Positions 52,401-62,000 of a DNA stretch of 64,000 nucleotides are shown here, one piece after another (position 1 is the stretch's first letter; the number at the start of each line of letters is the position of its first letter). Both the position numbers and the translations under genes were made by a program. This DNA is from Flavobacterium aestivum. Lineage in GTDB: Bacteria > Bacteroidota > Bacteroidia > Flavobacteriales > Flavobacteriaceae. Under the pieces are notes generated by a model. The model was given only the letters and a program-made list of their open reading frames with translations. It was not told where the DNA came from and ran no database searches. The stretch is from positions 1,736,001 to 1,800,000 of the forward strand of contig NZ_CP113977.2 in NCBI RefSeq assembly GCF_026870175.2, given 5' to 3'.

Positions 52401-52408
52401 TACTTTTG
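52401..52408 (+). promoter_or_regulatory. promoter element of rpsU
   Basis: TACTTTTG, an exact TAnnTTTG match. Transcription would start near 52414, just before the Shine-Dalgarno sequence, giving a leader of about 24 bases. Confidence 0.6.
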
Positions 52409-52420
52409 CGCACTTAACGA

Positions 52421-52430
52421 AAGGGGGTGA
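52421..52430 (+). promoter_or_regulatory. strong Shine-Dalgarno sequence of rpsU
   Basis: AAGGGGGTGA lies 7 bases before the ATG and complements the 16S anti-SD (pattern AAGGAGGTGA) with one G-U pair. Other genes in the window show no such site, so it is exceptional here. Confidence 0.85.
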
Positions 52431-52437
52431 TAAAATT

Positions 52438-52635
52438 ATGTTAATTATACCAATTAAAGACGGAGAAAATATCGATAGAGCACTTAAGCGCTATAAAAGA
52501 AAATTCGATAAAACTGGAACTGTAAGACAATTAAGAGCGCGTACTGCTTTTATTAAGCCATCAGTTATCAATAGAATGAAATTCCAAAAAGCGGCTTATA
52601 TTCAAAACTTGAAAGATAGTTTAGAAAATATCTAG
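52438..52635 (+). CDS. rpsU: 30S ribosomal protein bS21
   Basis: A 65-residue basic protein starting MLIIPIKDGENIDRALKRYKRKFD, the bS21 signature, with the KTGTVRQLRARTAF segment. bS21 lies at the 3' end of 16S rRNA near the anti-SD. In Flavobacterium ribosomes bS21 with neighbours masks the anti-SD, and its own mRNA uses a strong SD as an autoregulatory device; the SD here matches that picture. A hairpin follows directly before xerD. Confidence 0.95.
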   Translation: MLIIPIKDGENIDRALKRYKRKFDKTGTVRQLRARTAFIKPSVINRMKFQKAAYIQNLKDSLENI

Positions 52636-52660
52636 TCGAAATTCTATTAAAAATAAATTG

Positions 52661-52706
52661 CCGTTAGTGATTAAAGTTTCATAACTTTGATGCTAACGGT
52701 TTTTTT
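52661..52706 (+). terminator. hairpin with T-run abutting the xerD start codon
   Basis: CCGTTAG (52661-52667) pairs with CTAACGG (52693-52699), with inner AAAGTT / AACTTT pairing, followed by seven T that run directly into the xerD ATG at 52707. It terminates rpsU or attenuates xerD. Confidence 0.8.
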
Positions 52707-53603
52707 ATGGCTACAAATAAAGATGCATTTAGAGATTATCTGCAATTAGAAAAAAAATATTCTTCACATACTATAAATGCTTATTTAAATGACATCGCTT
52801 ACTTCGAGTCGTTTAATAAGGAGTTTTTTCAGCAAGAAAGCATAGATAAGGTAAGTTATAGTCAAATTAGAAGTTGGATCGTTTCACTTGTTGATGATTC
52901 AGTTTCTAATGTCACGGTAAATAGAAAAATTGCTTCCCTAAAAGCGTTTTATAAATTTCTATTGAAAACAAAACAAATTGAAGTTAGTCCGTTGTTAAAG
53001 CATAAAGCTTTAAAAGTTCCAAAAAAACTGCAAATCCCTTTTTCGGAAAAAGAATTGGTCGATGTTTTAGATTGGGTAGGTGAGTTGAGCGGCTTTCAGG
53101 AAGTGAGGGATAGGCTTATTATTGATTTGTTTTATACTACAGGCATGCGTAGAACGGAGCTGATACATCTGAAATGTGCAGATGTGAATTTGTATAATAA
53201 TACAATTAAGGTGCTTGGAAAGAGAAATAAAGAGAGGGTACTTCCTGTTTTGCCTGTTGTTGTAAAACAGTTATTGTTGTACAATAAGGAAAGAATTAAT
53301 TTGGAATGTATCGTTGATCAGGAATATTTATTTCTCACAAAAAAAGGGTTAAAATTAAGTGATTCTTTTGTGTATCGATTAATAAATTCATACTTTAGTA
53401 CTGTCTCAGAAAAGGTGAAAAAAAGCCCGCATATTTTAAGACATACATTCGCAACTCACTTATTAAATAACGGAGCTGATCTAAATTCAGTGAAAGAATT
53501 GTTAGGACACTCAAGTTTAGCGTCCACTCAAATATATACACATAGTAGTTTGTTAGAACTTAAAAAAGTGTATCAGGATGCGCATCCTAGAAATAAAAAA
53601 TGA
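52707..53603 (+). CDS. xerD: tyrosine recombinase XerD/XerC-type
   Basis: An N-terminal SAM-like DNA-binding domain (about 1-90) and a catalytic domain with Arg148 (TGMRRTEL), His242/Arg245 (HILRH), His268 (LGHSS) and Tyr277 (QIYTH) give the complete tyrosine recombinase set. At 298 residues it matches XerC/XerD, which resolve chromosome dimers at dif. Its position between rpsU and hpf is typical housekeeping synteny in Bacteroidota, not a phage integrase. Its ATG follows directly after a hairpin T-run. Confidence 0.9.
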   Translation: MATNKDAFRDYLQLEKKYSSHTINAYLNDIAYFESFNKEFFQQESIDKVSYSQIRSWIVSLVDDSVSNVTVNRKIASLKAFYKFLLKTKQIEVSPLLKHKALKVPKKLQIPFSEKELVDVLDWVGELSGFQEVRDRLIIDLFYTTGMRRTELIHLKCADVNLYNNTIKVLGKRNKERVLPVLPVVVKQLLLYNKERINLECIVDQEYLFLTKKGLKLSDSFVYRLINSYFSTVSEKVKKSPHILRHTFATHLLNNGADLNSVKELLGHSSLASTQIYTHSSLLELKKVYQDAHPRNKK

Positions 53604-53638
53604 TTCGAAAAAAGTTTAACCATTAAAAAAGATTGATT

Positions 53639-53941
53639 ATGAAGGTAAATGTTCATGCAGTTAACTTTACTGTTGATAAAAAGCTAGTAGATTTCGTTCA
53701 AGATAGAATGGATAGATTGGAGAAATATTATGATAGAGTAGTGTCTTCGGATGTTTTTTTAAAAGTTGAAAAGACAAGTGATAAGGAAAATAAAATAGTT
53801 GAAATGAAGATTAATGTTCCTGGAGATGATTTTTTGGTAAAAAAGCAGTGTAAAACCTTTGAAGAGGCTACAGATCAGGCAGCGGAATCTATAGAAAGAT
53901 TGCTGGTAAAACGTAAAGAAAAGTTAAGAACACATATTTAA
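53639..53941 (+). CDS. hpf: ribosome hibernation-promoting factor (short form)
   Basis: I use the ATG at 53639 (MKVNVHAVNFTVDKKL), since the upstream codons have no ATG. The 100-residue protein has the beta-alpha fold of short HPF/YfiA, with RMDRLEKYYDRVVSSDVFLKVE and the C-terminal EERL-type AAESIERLLVKRKEKL. It inactivates or stabilises 70S/100S ribosomes in stationary phase. It follows xerD after 35 bases and is ended by a terminator overlapping the tRNA promoter. Confidence 0.9.
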   Translation: MKVNVHAVNFTVDKKLVDFVQDRMDRLEKYYDRVVSSDVFLKVEKTSDKENKIVEMKINVPGDDFLVKKQCKTFEEATDQAAESIERLLVKRKEKLRTHI

Positions 53942-53963
53942 TGAAAATTTTTTCAAAAAATGT

Positions 53964-53993
53964 TTTGATTAGAAGATAAAATCTCTACATTTG
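53964..53993 (+). promoter_or_regulatory. promoter of the tRNA-tuf operon
   Basis: TTTG at 53964-53967 and TACATTTG at 53986-53993 with 18-base spacing form a canonical Bacteroidota promoter. Confidence 0.7.
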
Positions 53994-53994
53994 C

Positions 53995-54022
53995 AGTCCG
54001 TTAGAAATAGCGGACTTTTTTT
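53995..54022 (+). terminator. terminator of hpf, overlapping the tRNA promoter start
   Basis: AGTCCG and CGGACT pair around a 10-base loop and are followed by a T-run. It begins two bases after the tRNA promoter element, so the tRNA transcript starts inside it. Confidence 0.75.
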
Positions 54023-54031
54023 ATTGATAAC

Positions 54032-54105
54032 GCCGATGTAGCTCAGCTGGCTAGAGCAGCTGATTTGTAATCAGCAGGTCGTGGGTTCGAGTCCCTCTAT
54101 CGGCT
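54032..54105 (+). tRNA. tRNA-Thr (TGT)
   Basis: 74 bases, seven-base acceptor GCCGATG, D-arm GCTCAG, anticodon stem GCTGA / TCAGC with loop TTTGTAA (anticodon TGT), T-arm with GGTTCGAGTCC. CCA is not encoded. Confidence 0.95.
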
Positions 54106-54226
54106 CTAAAGAGATTGAAAATTTTAGATTTTCTGAATTGTAGATAAAAAAGTTTTGATTTGTGATTGTGAGTATTGGTTTTGAATTTTAATTTAAAATC
54201 GTAATTCTGAAAATCATAAATTATTT

Positions 54227-54307
54227 GGGGAGATACTCAAGCGGCCAACGAGGGCAGACTGTAAATCTGCTGTGTGAACTTCGCAGGTTCGAATCCTGCT
54301 CTCCCCA
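54227..54307 (+). tRNA. tRNA-Tyr (GTA)
   Basis: 81 bases with a long variable arm, acceptor GGGGAGA / TCTCCCC, anticodon stem GCAGA / TCTGC with loop CTGTAAA (anticodon GTA), T-arm GGTTCGAATCC. The long variable arm is normal for bacterial tRNA-Tyr. Confidence 0.95.
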
Positions 54308-54393
54308 CAAGAATTAATTTAGATTGCGGATTTTGGATTTAAGATTGAAAAAAAACTAAAATAAGAAATCTAAGCTCTTTAATCAAGGATTCT

Positions 54394-54465
54394 GCCGACT
54401 TAGCTCAGGGGTAGAGTGCTTCCTTGGTAAGGAAGAGGTCACGGGTTCAATTCCCGTAGTTGGCT
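54394..54465 (+). tRNA. tRNA-Thr (GGT)
   Basis: 72 bases, acceptor GCCGACT / AGTTGGC, anticodon stem CTTCC / GGAAG with loop TTGGTAA (anticodon GGT), T-arm GGTTCAATTCC. It directly precedes tuf, as in many bacteria. Confidence 0.94.
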
Positions 54466-54519
54466 CAAGTAAGTAGGAAATTGAAATAAATATATAAACT
54501 AGATTAAAAATTAAGTAAA

Positions 54520-55707
54520 ATGGCAAAAGAAACCTTTAACCGTTCGAAACCACACTTAAATATTGGTACGATCGGACACGTAGATCACGGTAAAACTACT
54601 TTAACAGCAGCAATCACAAAAGTGTTATCTGATGCTGGTTACTGTCAAGCAAAATCATTTGATCAAATTGATAATGCTCCTGAAGAAAAAGAAAGAGGTA
54701 TTACAATTAATACATCACACGTTGAGTACGAAACTGCTAACCGTCACTACGCACACGTTGACTGTCCAGGTCACGCGGATTACGTAAAAAACATGGTTAC
54801 TGGTGCTGCTCAAATGGATGGAGCTATCCTTGTTGTAGCTGCAACTGACGGACCAATGCCACAAACACGTGAGCACATCCTTTTAGGTCGTCAAGTAGGT
54901 ATCCCTAGAATGGTAGTATTCATGAACAAAGTGGATATGGTTGATGATGCTGAGTTATTAGAGTTAGTTGAAATGGAAATCAGAGACTTATTGTCTTTCT
55001 ACGAATATGATGGAGACAATTGTCCAGTTATTCAAGGTTCTGCTTTAGGAGGATTGAATAATGACGCTGCTTGGGTACCAAAAATTCTTGAATTGATGGA
55101 AGCAGTTGATAACTGGATTGAAGAGCCAGTACGTGATACTGATAAGCCATTCTTGATGCCAGTTGAAGACGTATTTACAATTACAGGTCGTGGAACTGTT
55201 GCTACAGGTCGTATCGAAACTGGTATTGCTAATACAGGAGATGCTGTTGAAATCATTGGTATGGGAGCTGAAAAATTAACTTCTACTATTACAGGAGTTG
55301 AGATGTTCCGTAAAATCCTTGATAGAGGTGAAGCTGGAGATAACGTAGGTTTGTTATTAAGAGGTATTGATAAAGAATCTATCAAAAGAGGAATGGTTAT
55401 CATTAAGCCAGGATCTGTTAAACCACACGCTACTTTCAAAGCTGAGGTGTATATCTTGAAAAAAGAAGAAGGTGGACGTCACACTCCATTCCACAATAAC
55501 TACCGTCCACAGTTCTACGTACGTACAACTGACGTAACAGGAGTTATTACTTTACCAGAAGGAGTAGAGATGGTAATGCCAGGTGATAACTTAACTATCA
55601 ATGTTACTTTGTTAAGCCCAATCGCAATGAGCGTTGGTTTACGTTTTGCAATCCGTGAGGGTGGTAGAACTGTAGGTGCAGGACAAGTAACTGAAATTGT
55701 AGACTAA
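54520..55707 (+). CDS. tuf: elongation factor Tu
   Basis: GTPase that delivers aminoacyl-tRNA to the ribosome. G1 GHVDHGKT (near 19-26), switch [20 protein letters not shown] (G3), NKVDM (G4) and SAL (G5) are all present, followed by domain 2 and domain 3 ending [15 protein letters not shown]. 395 residues, normal. It follows three tRNA genes and precedes tRNA-Trp, secE and nusG, the conserved order of translation genes. Confidence 0.99.
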   Translation: MAKETFNRSKPHLNIGTIGHVDHGKTTLTAAITKVLSDAGYCQAKSFDQIDNAPEEKERGITINTSHVEYETANRHYAHVDCPGHADYVKNMVTGAAQMDGAILVVAATDGPMPQTREHILLGRQVGIPRMVVFMNKVDMVDDAELLELVEMEIRDLLSFYEYDGDNCPVIQGSALGGLNNDAAWVPKILELMEAVDNWIEEPVRDTDKPFLMPVEDVFTITGRGTVATGRIETGIANTGDAVEIIGMGAEKLTSTITGVEMFRKILDRGEAGDNVGLLLRGIDKESIKRGMVIIKPGSVKPHATFKAEVYILKKEEGGRHTPFHNNYRPQFYVRTTDVTGVITLPEGVEMVMPGDNLTINVTLLSPIAMSVGLRFAIREGGRTVGAGQVTEIVD

Positions 55708-55725
55708 TTACTGCATAATACTAGG

Positions 55726-55749
55726 CCAGTGTCGGCTTAACGGCACTGG
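55726..55749 (+). terminator. hairpin between tuf and tRNA-Trp
   Basis: CCAGTGTCG pairs with CGGCACTGG (one G-T) around a short loop. No long T-run follows, so it may be a processing site rather than a terminator. Confidence 0.5.
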
Positions 55750-55761
55750 TTCTTATTAACT

Positions 55762-55832
55762 ACGGGCGTAGTTCAAGGGTAGAATAGCGGTCTCCAAAAC
55801 CGTTGATGGGGGTTCGAATCCCTCCGCCCGTG
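55762..55832 (+). tRNA. tRNA-Trp (CCA)
   Basis: 71 bases, acceptor ACGGGCG / CGCCCGT, anticodon stem GCGGT / ACCGT with loop CTCCAAA (anticodon CCA). It sits between tuf and secE as in other Bacteroidota. Confidence 0.95.
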
Positions 55833-55850
55833 CAAAATAAACTAATCACG

Positions 55851-56048
55851 ATGACAAAAGTTGTTAATTACATATCGGAATCATTTGAAGAATTAAAATC
55901 AAATGTAACTTGGCCAGCTTGGGCTGAAGTACAACGTCTTACGATTGTTGTTGCTGTTTTTTCAGTGGTATTCGCTTTAGCAACATGGGGAGTAGATGAA
56001 GTTTTTGCAAAAACATTAGCTGTGTTTTTTAACTGGATAAAAGCATAA
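55851..56048 (+). CDS. secE: protein translocase subunit SecE
   Basis: The ATG at 55851 (MTKVVNYISESFEELK) starts after the tRNA; an in-frame upstream ATG would lie inside tRNA-Trp. The 65-residue protein has one C-terminal membrane helix (LTIVVAVFSVVFALATWGVDEVF) and the conserved NVTWPAWAEVQR before it. SecE is a core subunit of SecYEG. nusG follows 8 bases downstream, the usual order. Confidence 0.95.
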   Translation: MTKVVNYISESFEELKSNVTWPAWAEVQRLTIVVAVFSVVFALATWGVDEVFAKTLAVFFNWIKA

Positions 56049-56056
56049 TTTTTGTA

Positions 56057-56608
56057 ATGGCAGATAATAATATAAAGAAATGGTATGTCGTTCGTGCGGT
56101 AAGCGGACAAGAAAATAAAGTGAAAGCTTATATAGAAACAGAAATTACTCGTCTTGGGATGGAGGATTATGTTTCTCAGGTTCTTGTGCCTACTGAAAAA
56201 GTAGTTACTGTAAAAGACGGGAAAAAATCATCTAAGGATAAAGTTTATTTTCCTGGTTATGTCATGATTGAGGCAAATCTAGTTGGAGAAATACCTCATA
56301 TTATTAAGTCTATAACAAGCGTTATTGGTTTTTTAGGTGAAACAAAAGGTGGAGAGCCTGTGCCACTTAGAATGTCAGAAGTAAATAGGATGTTAGGTAA
56401 AGTAGATGAGTTAGCTGTAAATACAGATACTCGTTCTATTCCTTTCAACGTTGGAGAAACAATTAAGGTTGTTGATGGTCCATTTAATGGATTTAATGGT
56501 ACCGTTGAAAAAATAAATGAAGAAAAGCGTAAGCTTGAAGTAATGGTTAAGATTTTCGGAAGAAAAACTCCATTAGAGTTGAGTTTTATGCAAGTTGAAA
56601 AAGTATAA
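56057..56608 (+). CDS. nusG: transcription termination/antitermination factor NusG
   Basis: The N-terminal NGN domain ([21 protein letters not shown]) and the C-terminal KOW domain ([27 protein letters not shown]) are both present. At 183 residues it is normal. It couples RNA polymerase with ribosome and termination. It precedes the rplKAJL-rpoBC operon. Confidence 0.96.
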   Translation: MADNNIKKWYVVRAVSGQENKVKAYIETEITRLGMEDYVSQVLVPTEKVVTVKDGKKSSKDKVYFPGYVMIEANLVGEIPHIIKSITSVIGFLGETKGGEPVPLRMSEVNRMLGKVDELAVNTDTRSIPFNVGETIKVVDGPFNGFNGTVEKINEEKRKLEVMVKIFGRKTPLELSFMQVEKV

Positions 56609-56673
56609 TTTTTGTTACATCTATAATAACCACCACAATCGCTTCCAAGATTGTTGTGTTAAATTTTTTAAAA

Positions 56674-57111
56674 ATGGCTAAAGAAATTAGTAAGGTAGTT
56701 AAACTACAAGTTAAGGGAGGTGCTGCGAACCCGTCGCCACCGGTTGGACCTGCTTTAGGAGCTGCTGGGGTAAACATCATGGAGTTCTGTAAGCAATTTA
56801 ATGCTAGAACTCAGGATAAACCTGGCAAAATTTGTCCAGTGCAAATCACTGTGTACAAAGACAAATCATTTGATTTTGTTGTTAAGACTCCTCCAGCGGC
56901 TGTCCAGTTATTGGAAGCTGCAAAGCTAAAGTCAGGATCTGGTGAACCAAATCGTAAAAAAGTAGCTAGCGTTACTTGGGATGTTATCAAGGCAATTGCT
57001 GAAGATAAAATGGTAGATTTAAATGCATTCACAATCGAATCTGCTATGAGCATGATTGCTGGAACAGCTAGATCTATGGGTATAACTGTATCAGGAGATT
57101 CTCCTTTTTAA
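56674..57111 (+). CDS. rplK: 50S ribosomal protein uL11
   Basis: The ATG at 56674 ([16 protein letters not shown]) is the family start; an in-frame ATG 18 bases upstream adds residues unlike uL11. [24 protein letters not shown] and the C-terminal TARSMGI are conserved. It binds 23S rRNA at the GTPase-associated centre. rplA follows 13 bases downstream. Confidence 0.97.
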   Translation: MAKEISKVVKLQVKGGAANPSPPVGPALGAAGVNIMEFCKQFNARTQDKPGKICPVQITVYKDKSFDFVVKTPPAAVQLLEAAKLKSGSGEPNRKKVASVTWDVIKAIAEDKMVDLNAFTIESAMSMIAGTARSMGITVSGDSPF

Positions 57112-57124
57112 TTAAGAGAAAGAC

Positions 57125-57814
57125 ATGGCAAAATTGACAAAAAAGCAAAAAGAGGCTGCTTCAAAAATTGAAAAGAACAAATTATATTCTTTAAAAGATG
57201 CTGCTGCATTGATTAAAGTTGTTGCTTCTGCAAAATTTGATGAGTCTGTTGATATCGCAGTTCGTTTGGGTGTTGATCCAAGAAAAGCGAATCAAATGGT
57301 GAGAGGTGTAGTAACATTACCTCACGGAACAGGTAAAGATGTTAAAGTATTGGCATTGGTTACTCCAGATAAAGAAGCGGAAGCTAAAGAAGCTGGTGCA
57401 GACTATGTTGGTCTTGATGATTACCTTCAAAAAATTAAAGACGGTTGGACTGATGTTGATGTTATCATCACTATGCCAGCTGTTATGGGTAAATTAGGTC
57501 CATTAGGTCGTATTTTAGGACCTAGAGGTTTAATGCCAAACCCAAAAACAGGAACTGTAACTATGGATGTTGCAAAAGCTGTTGCTGAGGTAAAAGCTGG
57601 TAAAATTGACTTTAAAGTTGATAAAACTGGTATCGTACATGCAGGAATTGGTAAAGTTTCTTTTGGAGCTGAGCAAATTGTTGACAATGCACACGAAATT
57701 ATTCAAACATTAATCAAACTTAAACCAACTGCTGCTAAAGGTACATACATTAAAGGTATTCACCTTACAAGCACAATGAGTCCAGCTATTGCTTTGGATC
57801 CTAAAGCAGTATAA
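57125..57814 (+). CDS. rplA: 50S ribosomal protein uL1
   Basis: 229 residues with [38 protein letters not shown] and the terminal [11 protein letters not shown], all uL1 signatures. It forms the L1 stalk that moves with E-site tRNA and in many bacteria represses its own operon. rplJ follows 22 bases later. Confidence 0.97.
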   Translation: MAKLTKKQKEAASKIEKNKLYSLKDAAALIKVVASAKFDESVDIAVRLGVDPRKANQMVRGVVTLPHGTGKDVKVLALVTPDKEAEAKEAGADYVGLDDYLQKIKDGWTDVDVIITMPAVMGKLGPLGRILGPRGLMPNPKTGTVTMDVAKAVAEVKAGKIDFKVDKTGIVHAGIGKVSFGAEQIVDNAHEIIQTLIKLKPTAAKGTYIKGIHLTSTMSPAIALDPKAV

Positions 57815-57836
57815 TTGGTAGTTAATAATTTTTAGT

Positions 57837-58337
57837 ATGACTAGAGAAGAAAAATCAATCGCGATTGAAGATTTAACTGCACAGTTAGCTGGTACAAACA
57901 TTGTTTATGTATCTGATATTTCTGGGTTAGACGCAGAAACAACTTCAAACTTGAGAAGAGCTTGTTTTAAAGCAGGTATTAAATTAGAGGTAGTAAAAAA
58001 TACTTTGCTTGCAAAAGCAATGGAAGCTTCAGATAATGATTATGGAGATTTACCTTCTGTATTGACAGGTAACAGTGCTATATTCATTGCTGATATCGCA
58101 AATGCTCCTGGAAAAATCATTAAAGATTTCAGAAAAAAAGCAGCAAAACCTATTTTGAAAGGTGCTTATATTAATTCTGAGATTTATATTGGAGATGATC
58201 AATTAGATACATTGGCAACAATTAAATCTAAAGAAGAGCTTATCGGTGAAATCATTGGATTGTTACAATCACCAGCTCAAAGAGTTATTTCTGCTTTACA
58301 AAACCAATTCGCAGGTAGCGAGGAGGCTGAAGCTTAA
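57837..58337 (+). CDS. rplJ: 50S ribosomal protein uL10
   Basis: 166 residues starting MTREEKSIAIEDLTAQL, with LRRACFKAGIKLEVVKNTL and the C-terminal helix that binds L7/L12 dimers. It anchors the stalk. A small hairpin in the following gap separates it from rplL. Confidence 0.96.
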   Translation: MTREEKSIAIEDLTAQLAGTNIVYVSDISGLDAETTSNLRRACFKAGIKLEVVKNTLLAKAMEASDNDYGDLPSVLTGNSAIFIADIANAPGKIIKDFRKKAAKPILKGAYINSEIYIGDDQLDTLATIKSKEELIGEIIGLLQSPAQRVISALQNQFAGSEEAEA

Positions 58338-58346
58338 TAACCAAAG

Positions 58347-58365
58347 ACAAGGAGCTTCTCCTTGT
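58347..58365 (+). other. hairpin between rplJ and rplL
   Basis: ACAAGGAG / CTCCTTGT with loop CTT, no T-run. It may protect the mRNA or attenuate; rplL is needed in higher amounts than rplJ. Confidence 0.5.
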
Positions 58366-58428
58366 TGCTAGAATTAGCGCACAATAAATAAATTATATTT
58401 TTACAAATCATTTTAAAAGATAGAAAAA

Positions 58429-58800
58429 ATGGCAGATTTGAAACAATTCGCAGAGCAATTAGTTAACCTTACAGTAAAAGAAGTTAACGAATTAGCAACA
58501 ATATTAAAAGATGAGTACGGTATCGAACCAGCTGCTGCAGCTGTAGTAGTTGCTGCTGGTGGTGGTGAAGGTTCTCAAGAAGAAGCTCAAACAGAATTTA
58601 CAGTTGTATTGAAAGATGCAGGAGCTTCTAAATTAGCTGTAGTAAAATTAGTTAAAGAACTTACAGGTTTAGGTTTGAAAGAAGCTAAAGATGTAGTTGA
58701 TAGCGCTCCAAGTAACGTTAAAGAAGGTGTAACTAAAGAAGAGGCTGAAGGTCTTAAAAAATCTTTAGAAGAAGCTGGAGCTGTTGTTGAGTTAAAATAA
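58429..58800 (+). CDS. rplL: 50S ribosomal protein bL12 (L7/L12)
   Basis: 123 residues: N-terminal dimerisation helix ([22 protein letters not shown]), an alanine-rich hinge ([14 protein letters not shown]) and the C-terminal factor-binding domain ([36 protein letters not shown]). It recruits elongation factors to the ribosome. Its gap to rpoB contains a stable hairpin. Confidence 0.97.
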   Translation: MADLKQFAEQLVNLTVKEVNELATILKDEYGIEPAAAAVVVAAGGGEGSQEEAQTEFTVVLKDAGASKLAVVKLVKELTGLGLKEAKDVVDSAPSNVKEGVTKEEAEGLKKSLEEAGAVVELK

Positions 58801-58821
58801 CAAAACGCCAGTTTAAAAGTA

Positions 58822-58865
58822 GGTTTAGACCTTGGACGAAAGCGTCCAACGGTCTAAACCATTTT
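58822..58865 (+). terminator. stem-loop between rplL and rpoB (attenuator or processing site)
   Basis: GGTTTAGACC (58822-58831) pairs with GGTCTAAACC (58851-58860), with an inner TTGGACG/CGTCCAA stem, followed by ATTTTT. It is strong enough to terminate a fraction of transcripts, which fits the lower need for RNA polymerase subunits. Confidence 0.7.
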
Positions 58866-59077
58866 TCGTATAATAAAATTATATCAAGTTTTATTATAAA
58901 ATAGTTTAGAATACGAAAAGGTTTTTAATCAATACGAAGAAAGAAAATTTACAAAGTTTTAATTTGTTTGTTTTTAAAGATGTATCGATTATAAAAAGAA
59001 AGTATAGATTGTTTTATAAATTGAACAGTGTTTTACACACAAAAATTACTTTTTTTTAATCAAAATTTTGTCCATTG

Positions 59078-62000
59078 ATGATAACAAATCAGACTGAAAG
59101 ATTGAATTTTGCCTCCACTAAAAACATCCCTGATTATCCAGACTTCCTTGATGTTCAGGTAAAATCGTTTAAAGATTTTTTTCAATTAGAAACTAAATCA
59201 GACGAAAGAGGCGACGAAGGGTTATACAACACCTTCATGGAAAACTTCCCTATTACAGATACAAGAAATAACTTTGTATTGGAATTCCTTGATTATTTTG
59301 TAGATCCACCACGTTATACCATTCAAGAATGTATAGAAAGAGGTCTTACTTATAGTGTGCCTTTAAAAGCAAGGTTGAAACTATATTGTACAGATCCTGA
59401 ACACGAAGATTTTGAAACTATTGTACAAGACGTTTATCTTGGAACAATACCTTACATGACACCAAGTGGTACTTTTGTTATCAATGGAGCTGAGCGAGTT
59501 GTAGTTTCACAATTGCACCGTTCACCTGGTGTTTTCTTTGGACAGTCATTCCATGCAAATGGAACAAAATTATATTCTGCGAGAGTTATTCCTTTTAAAG
59601 GTTCTTGGATAGAATTTTCTACTGATATCAATAGCGTAATGTATGCTTATATCGATAGAAAGAAAAAATTACCAGTTACTACTTTATTCCGTGCAATTGG
59701 TTTCGAAAGAGATAAGGACATCCTTGAGATTTTCGACTTAGCTGAAGAAATTAAAGTTTCTAAAACTGGACTTAAAAAATATATTGGTAGAAAATTAGCT
59801 GCACGTGTTTTGAATACATGGCACGAAGATTTCGTTGATGAAGATACTGGCGAAGTTGTTTCTATTGAGCGTAACGAAATAATCCTTGATAGAGATACTA
59901 TTATCGACAAAGATAATGTTGAAGAAATCATCGATTCAAACGTTAAATCTATTTTGTTGCATAAAGAAGACAATAATCTTGTTGATTATTCAATCATTCA
60001 TAACACGCTACAAAAAGATCCAACAAACTCTGAAAAAGAAGCTGTTGAGCATATCTACAGACAATTGCGTAATGCAGAACCGCCTGATGAAGAAACTGCT
60101 CGTGGTATTATAGATAAATTATTCTTCTCTGATCAACGTTATAACTTAGGTGAAGTAGGTCGTTATAGAATAAACAAAAAATTAGGTTTAGATACTCCAA
60201 TGGAAAAGCAAGTGCTTACCAAAGAAGATATCATAACTATTGTTAAGTACTTAATTGAGTTAATAAATGCAAAAGCAGATATTGATGATATTGACCACTT
60301 ATCAAACCGTCGTGTGAGAACAGTAGGTGAACAATTGTCTCAACAATTTGGTGTAGGTTTAGCTCGTATGGCTAGAACTATTAGAGAGCGTATGAACGTT
60401 AGAGATAACGAGGTGTTTACACCAATAGATTTGATTAATGCTAAAACATTATCATCTGTTATCAACTCTTTCTTTGGAACCAACCAGTTGTCTCAATTTA
60501 TGGATCAAACGAATCCATTAGCTGAGATTACACACAAAAGAAGATTATCTGCACTTGGGCCAGGTGGTCTTTCGAGAGAGAGAGCCGGATTTGAGGTACG
60601 TGACGTTCACTATACGCATTACGGACGTTTATGTCCAATTGAAACTCCTGAGGGACCAAACATTGGTTTGATTTCTTCTCTTGGAGTTTATGCTAAAGTA
60701 AACGGAATGGGTTTCATTGAAACACCTTACCGTAAAGTTTCTAATGGTGTGGTTGATTTAGATGCAACTCCTATTTATTTGAGTGCTGAAGAAGAAGAAG
60801 GTATGATGATTTCACAGGCCAACATCGAAATGGATGAGTCTGGAAAAATTACTGCTGATAATGTAATTGCACGTCAAGAAGGGGATTTCCCAGTTATTGA
60901 TCCATCAAAAGTGGATTATGCTGACGTTGCTCCAAACCAAATTGCTTCTATTTCAGCTTCTTTGATTCCTTTCTTGGAGCATGATGATGCGAATAGAGCA
61001 TTGATGGGATCAAACATGATGCGTCAGGCTGTACCATTGATACGTCCTGAAGCACCAATCGTTGGAACTGGTTTAGAGCGTCAAGTGGCTTCAGATTCTA
61101 GAGTTTTAATTAACGCTGAGGGTCCTGGAGTTGTAGAATATGTTGATGCTAATATCATCACTATCAAATACGATCGTTCTGAAGAAGAAAGAATGGTAAG
61201 TTTTGAATCTGATGAGAAAACATATAATTTAATTAAATTTAGAAAAACCAATCAAGGAACAAGTATCAACTTGAAACCTATCGTTAGAAAAGGTGATAGA
61301 GTTGTTCTTGGTCAAGTATTGTCTGAAGGATATGCTACTCAAAATGGAGAATTAGCTTTAGGTCGTAACCTAAAAGTAGCGTTCATGCCATGGAAAGGGT
61401 ATAACTTCGAGGATGCGATTGTAATTTCTGAAAAAGTAGTTCGTGACGATATTTTTACCTCTATTCACGTTGATGATTATTCATTAGAAGTTAGAGATAC
61501 TAAATTAGGTAACGAAGAATTAACGAATGATATACCAAACGTTTCTGAAGAAGCTACTAAAGATTTAGATGAAAATGGTATGATTAGAATTGGAGCCGAG
61601 GTTAAACCTGGTGACATTCTTATCGGAAAAATTACTCCAAAAGGAGAATCAGATCCTACTCCGGAAGAGAAATTGCTTCGTGCAATCTTCGGAGATAAAG
61701 CAGGTGATGTGAAAGATGCTTCATTAAAAGCTTCTCCTTCTTTACATGGTGTAGTTTTAGATAAAAAATTATTCGCAAGAGCTGTAAAAGATAAACGTAA
61801 ACGTACTCAAGATAAAGATGCTTTAGGAGCACTTGAAATGGAGTTTGAAGTTAAGTTTGTTGAGCTTAAAGATAGATTGATTGAGAAACTTTTCAATATT
61901 GTAAACGGAAAAACTTCTCAAGGTGTAATGAATGATTTGGGTGAAGAAGTTTTACCAAAAGGTAAAAAATATACTCAAAAAATGCTTTATGCTGTTGAAG

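Noticed and set aside
52707..53603. xerD next to tRNA genes as a phage or island integrase
   Set aside because: Length, motif spacing and neighbours (rpsU, hpf) fit the chromosomal recombinase. No attachment repeats or cargo genes are seen at the tRNAs.
54308..54393. A degenerate tRNA-Gly between tRNA-Tyr and tRNA-Thr
   Set aside because: The spacer has no acceptor stem, T-arm or anticodon arm that can be folded.
55032..55439. Long antisense frame inside tuf
   Set aside because: A shadow of the strongly biased tuf coding strand; no start signals and no sensible protein composition.
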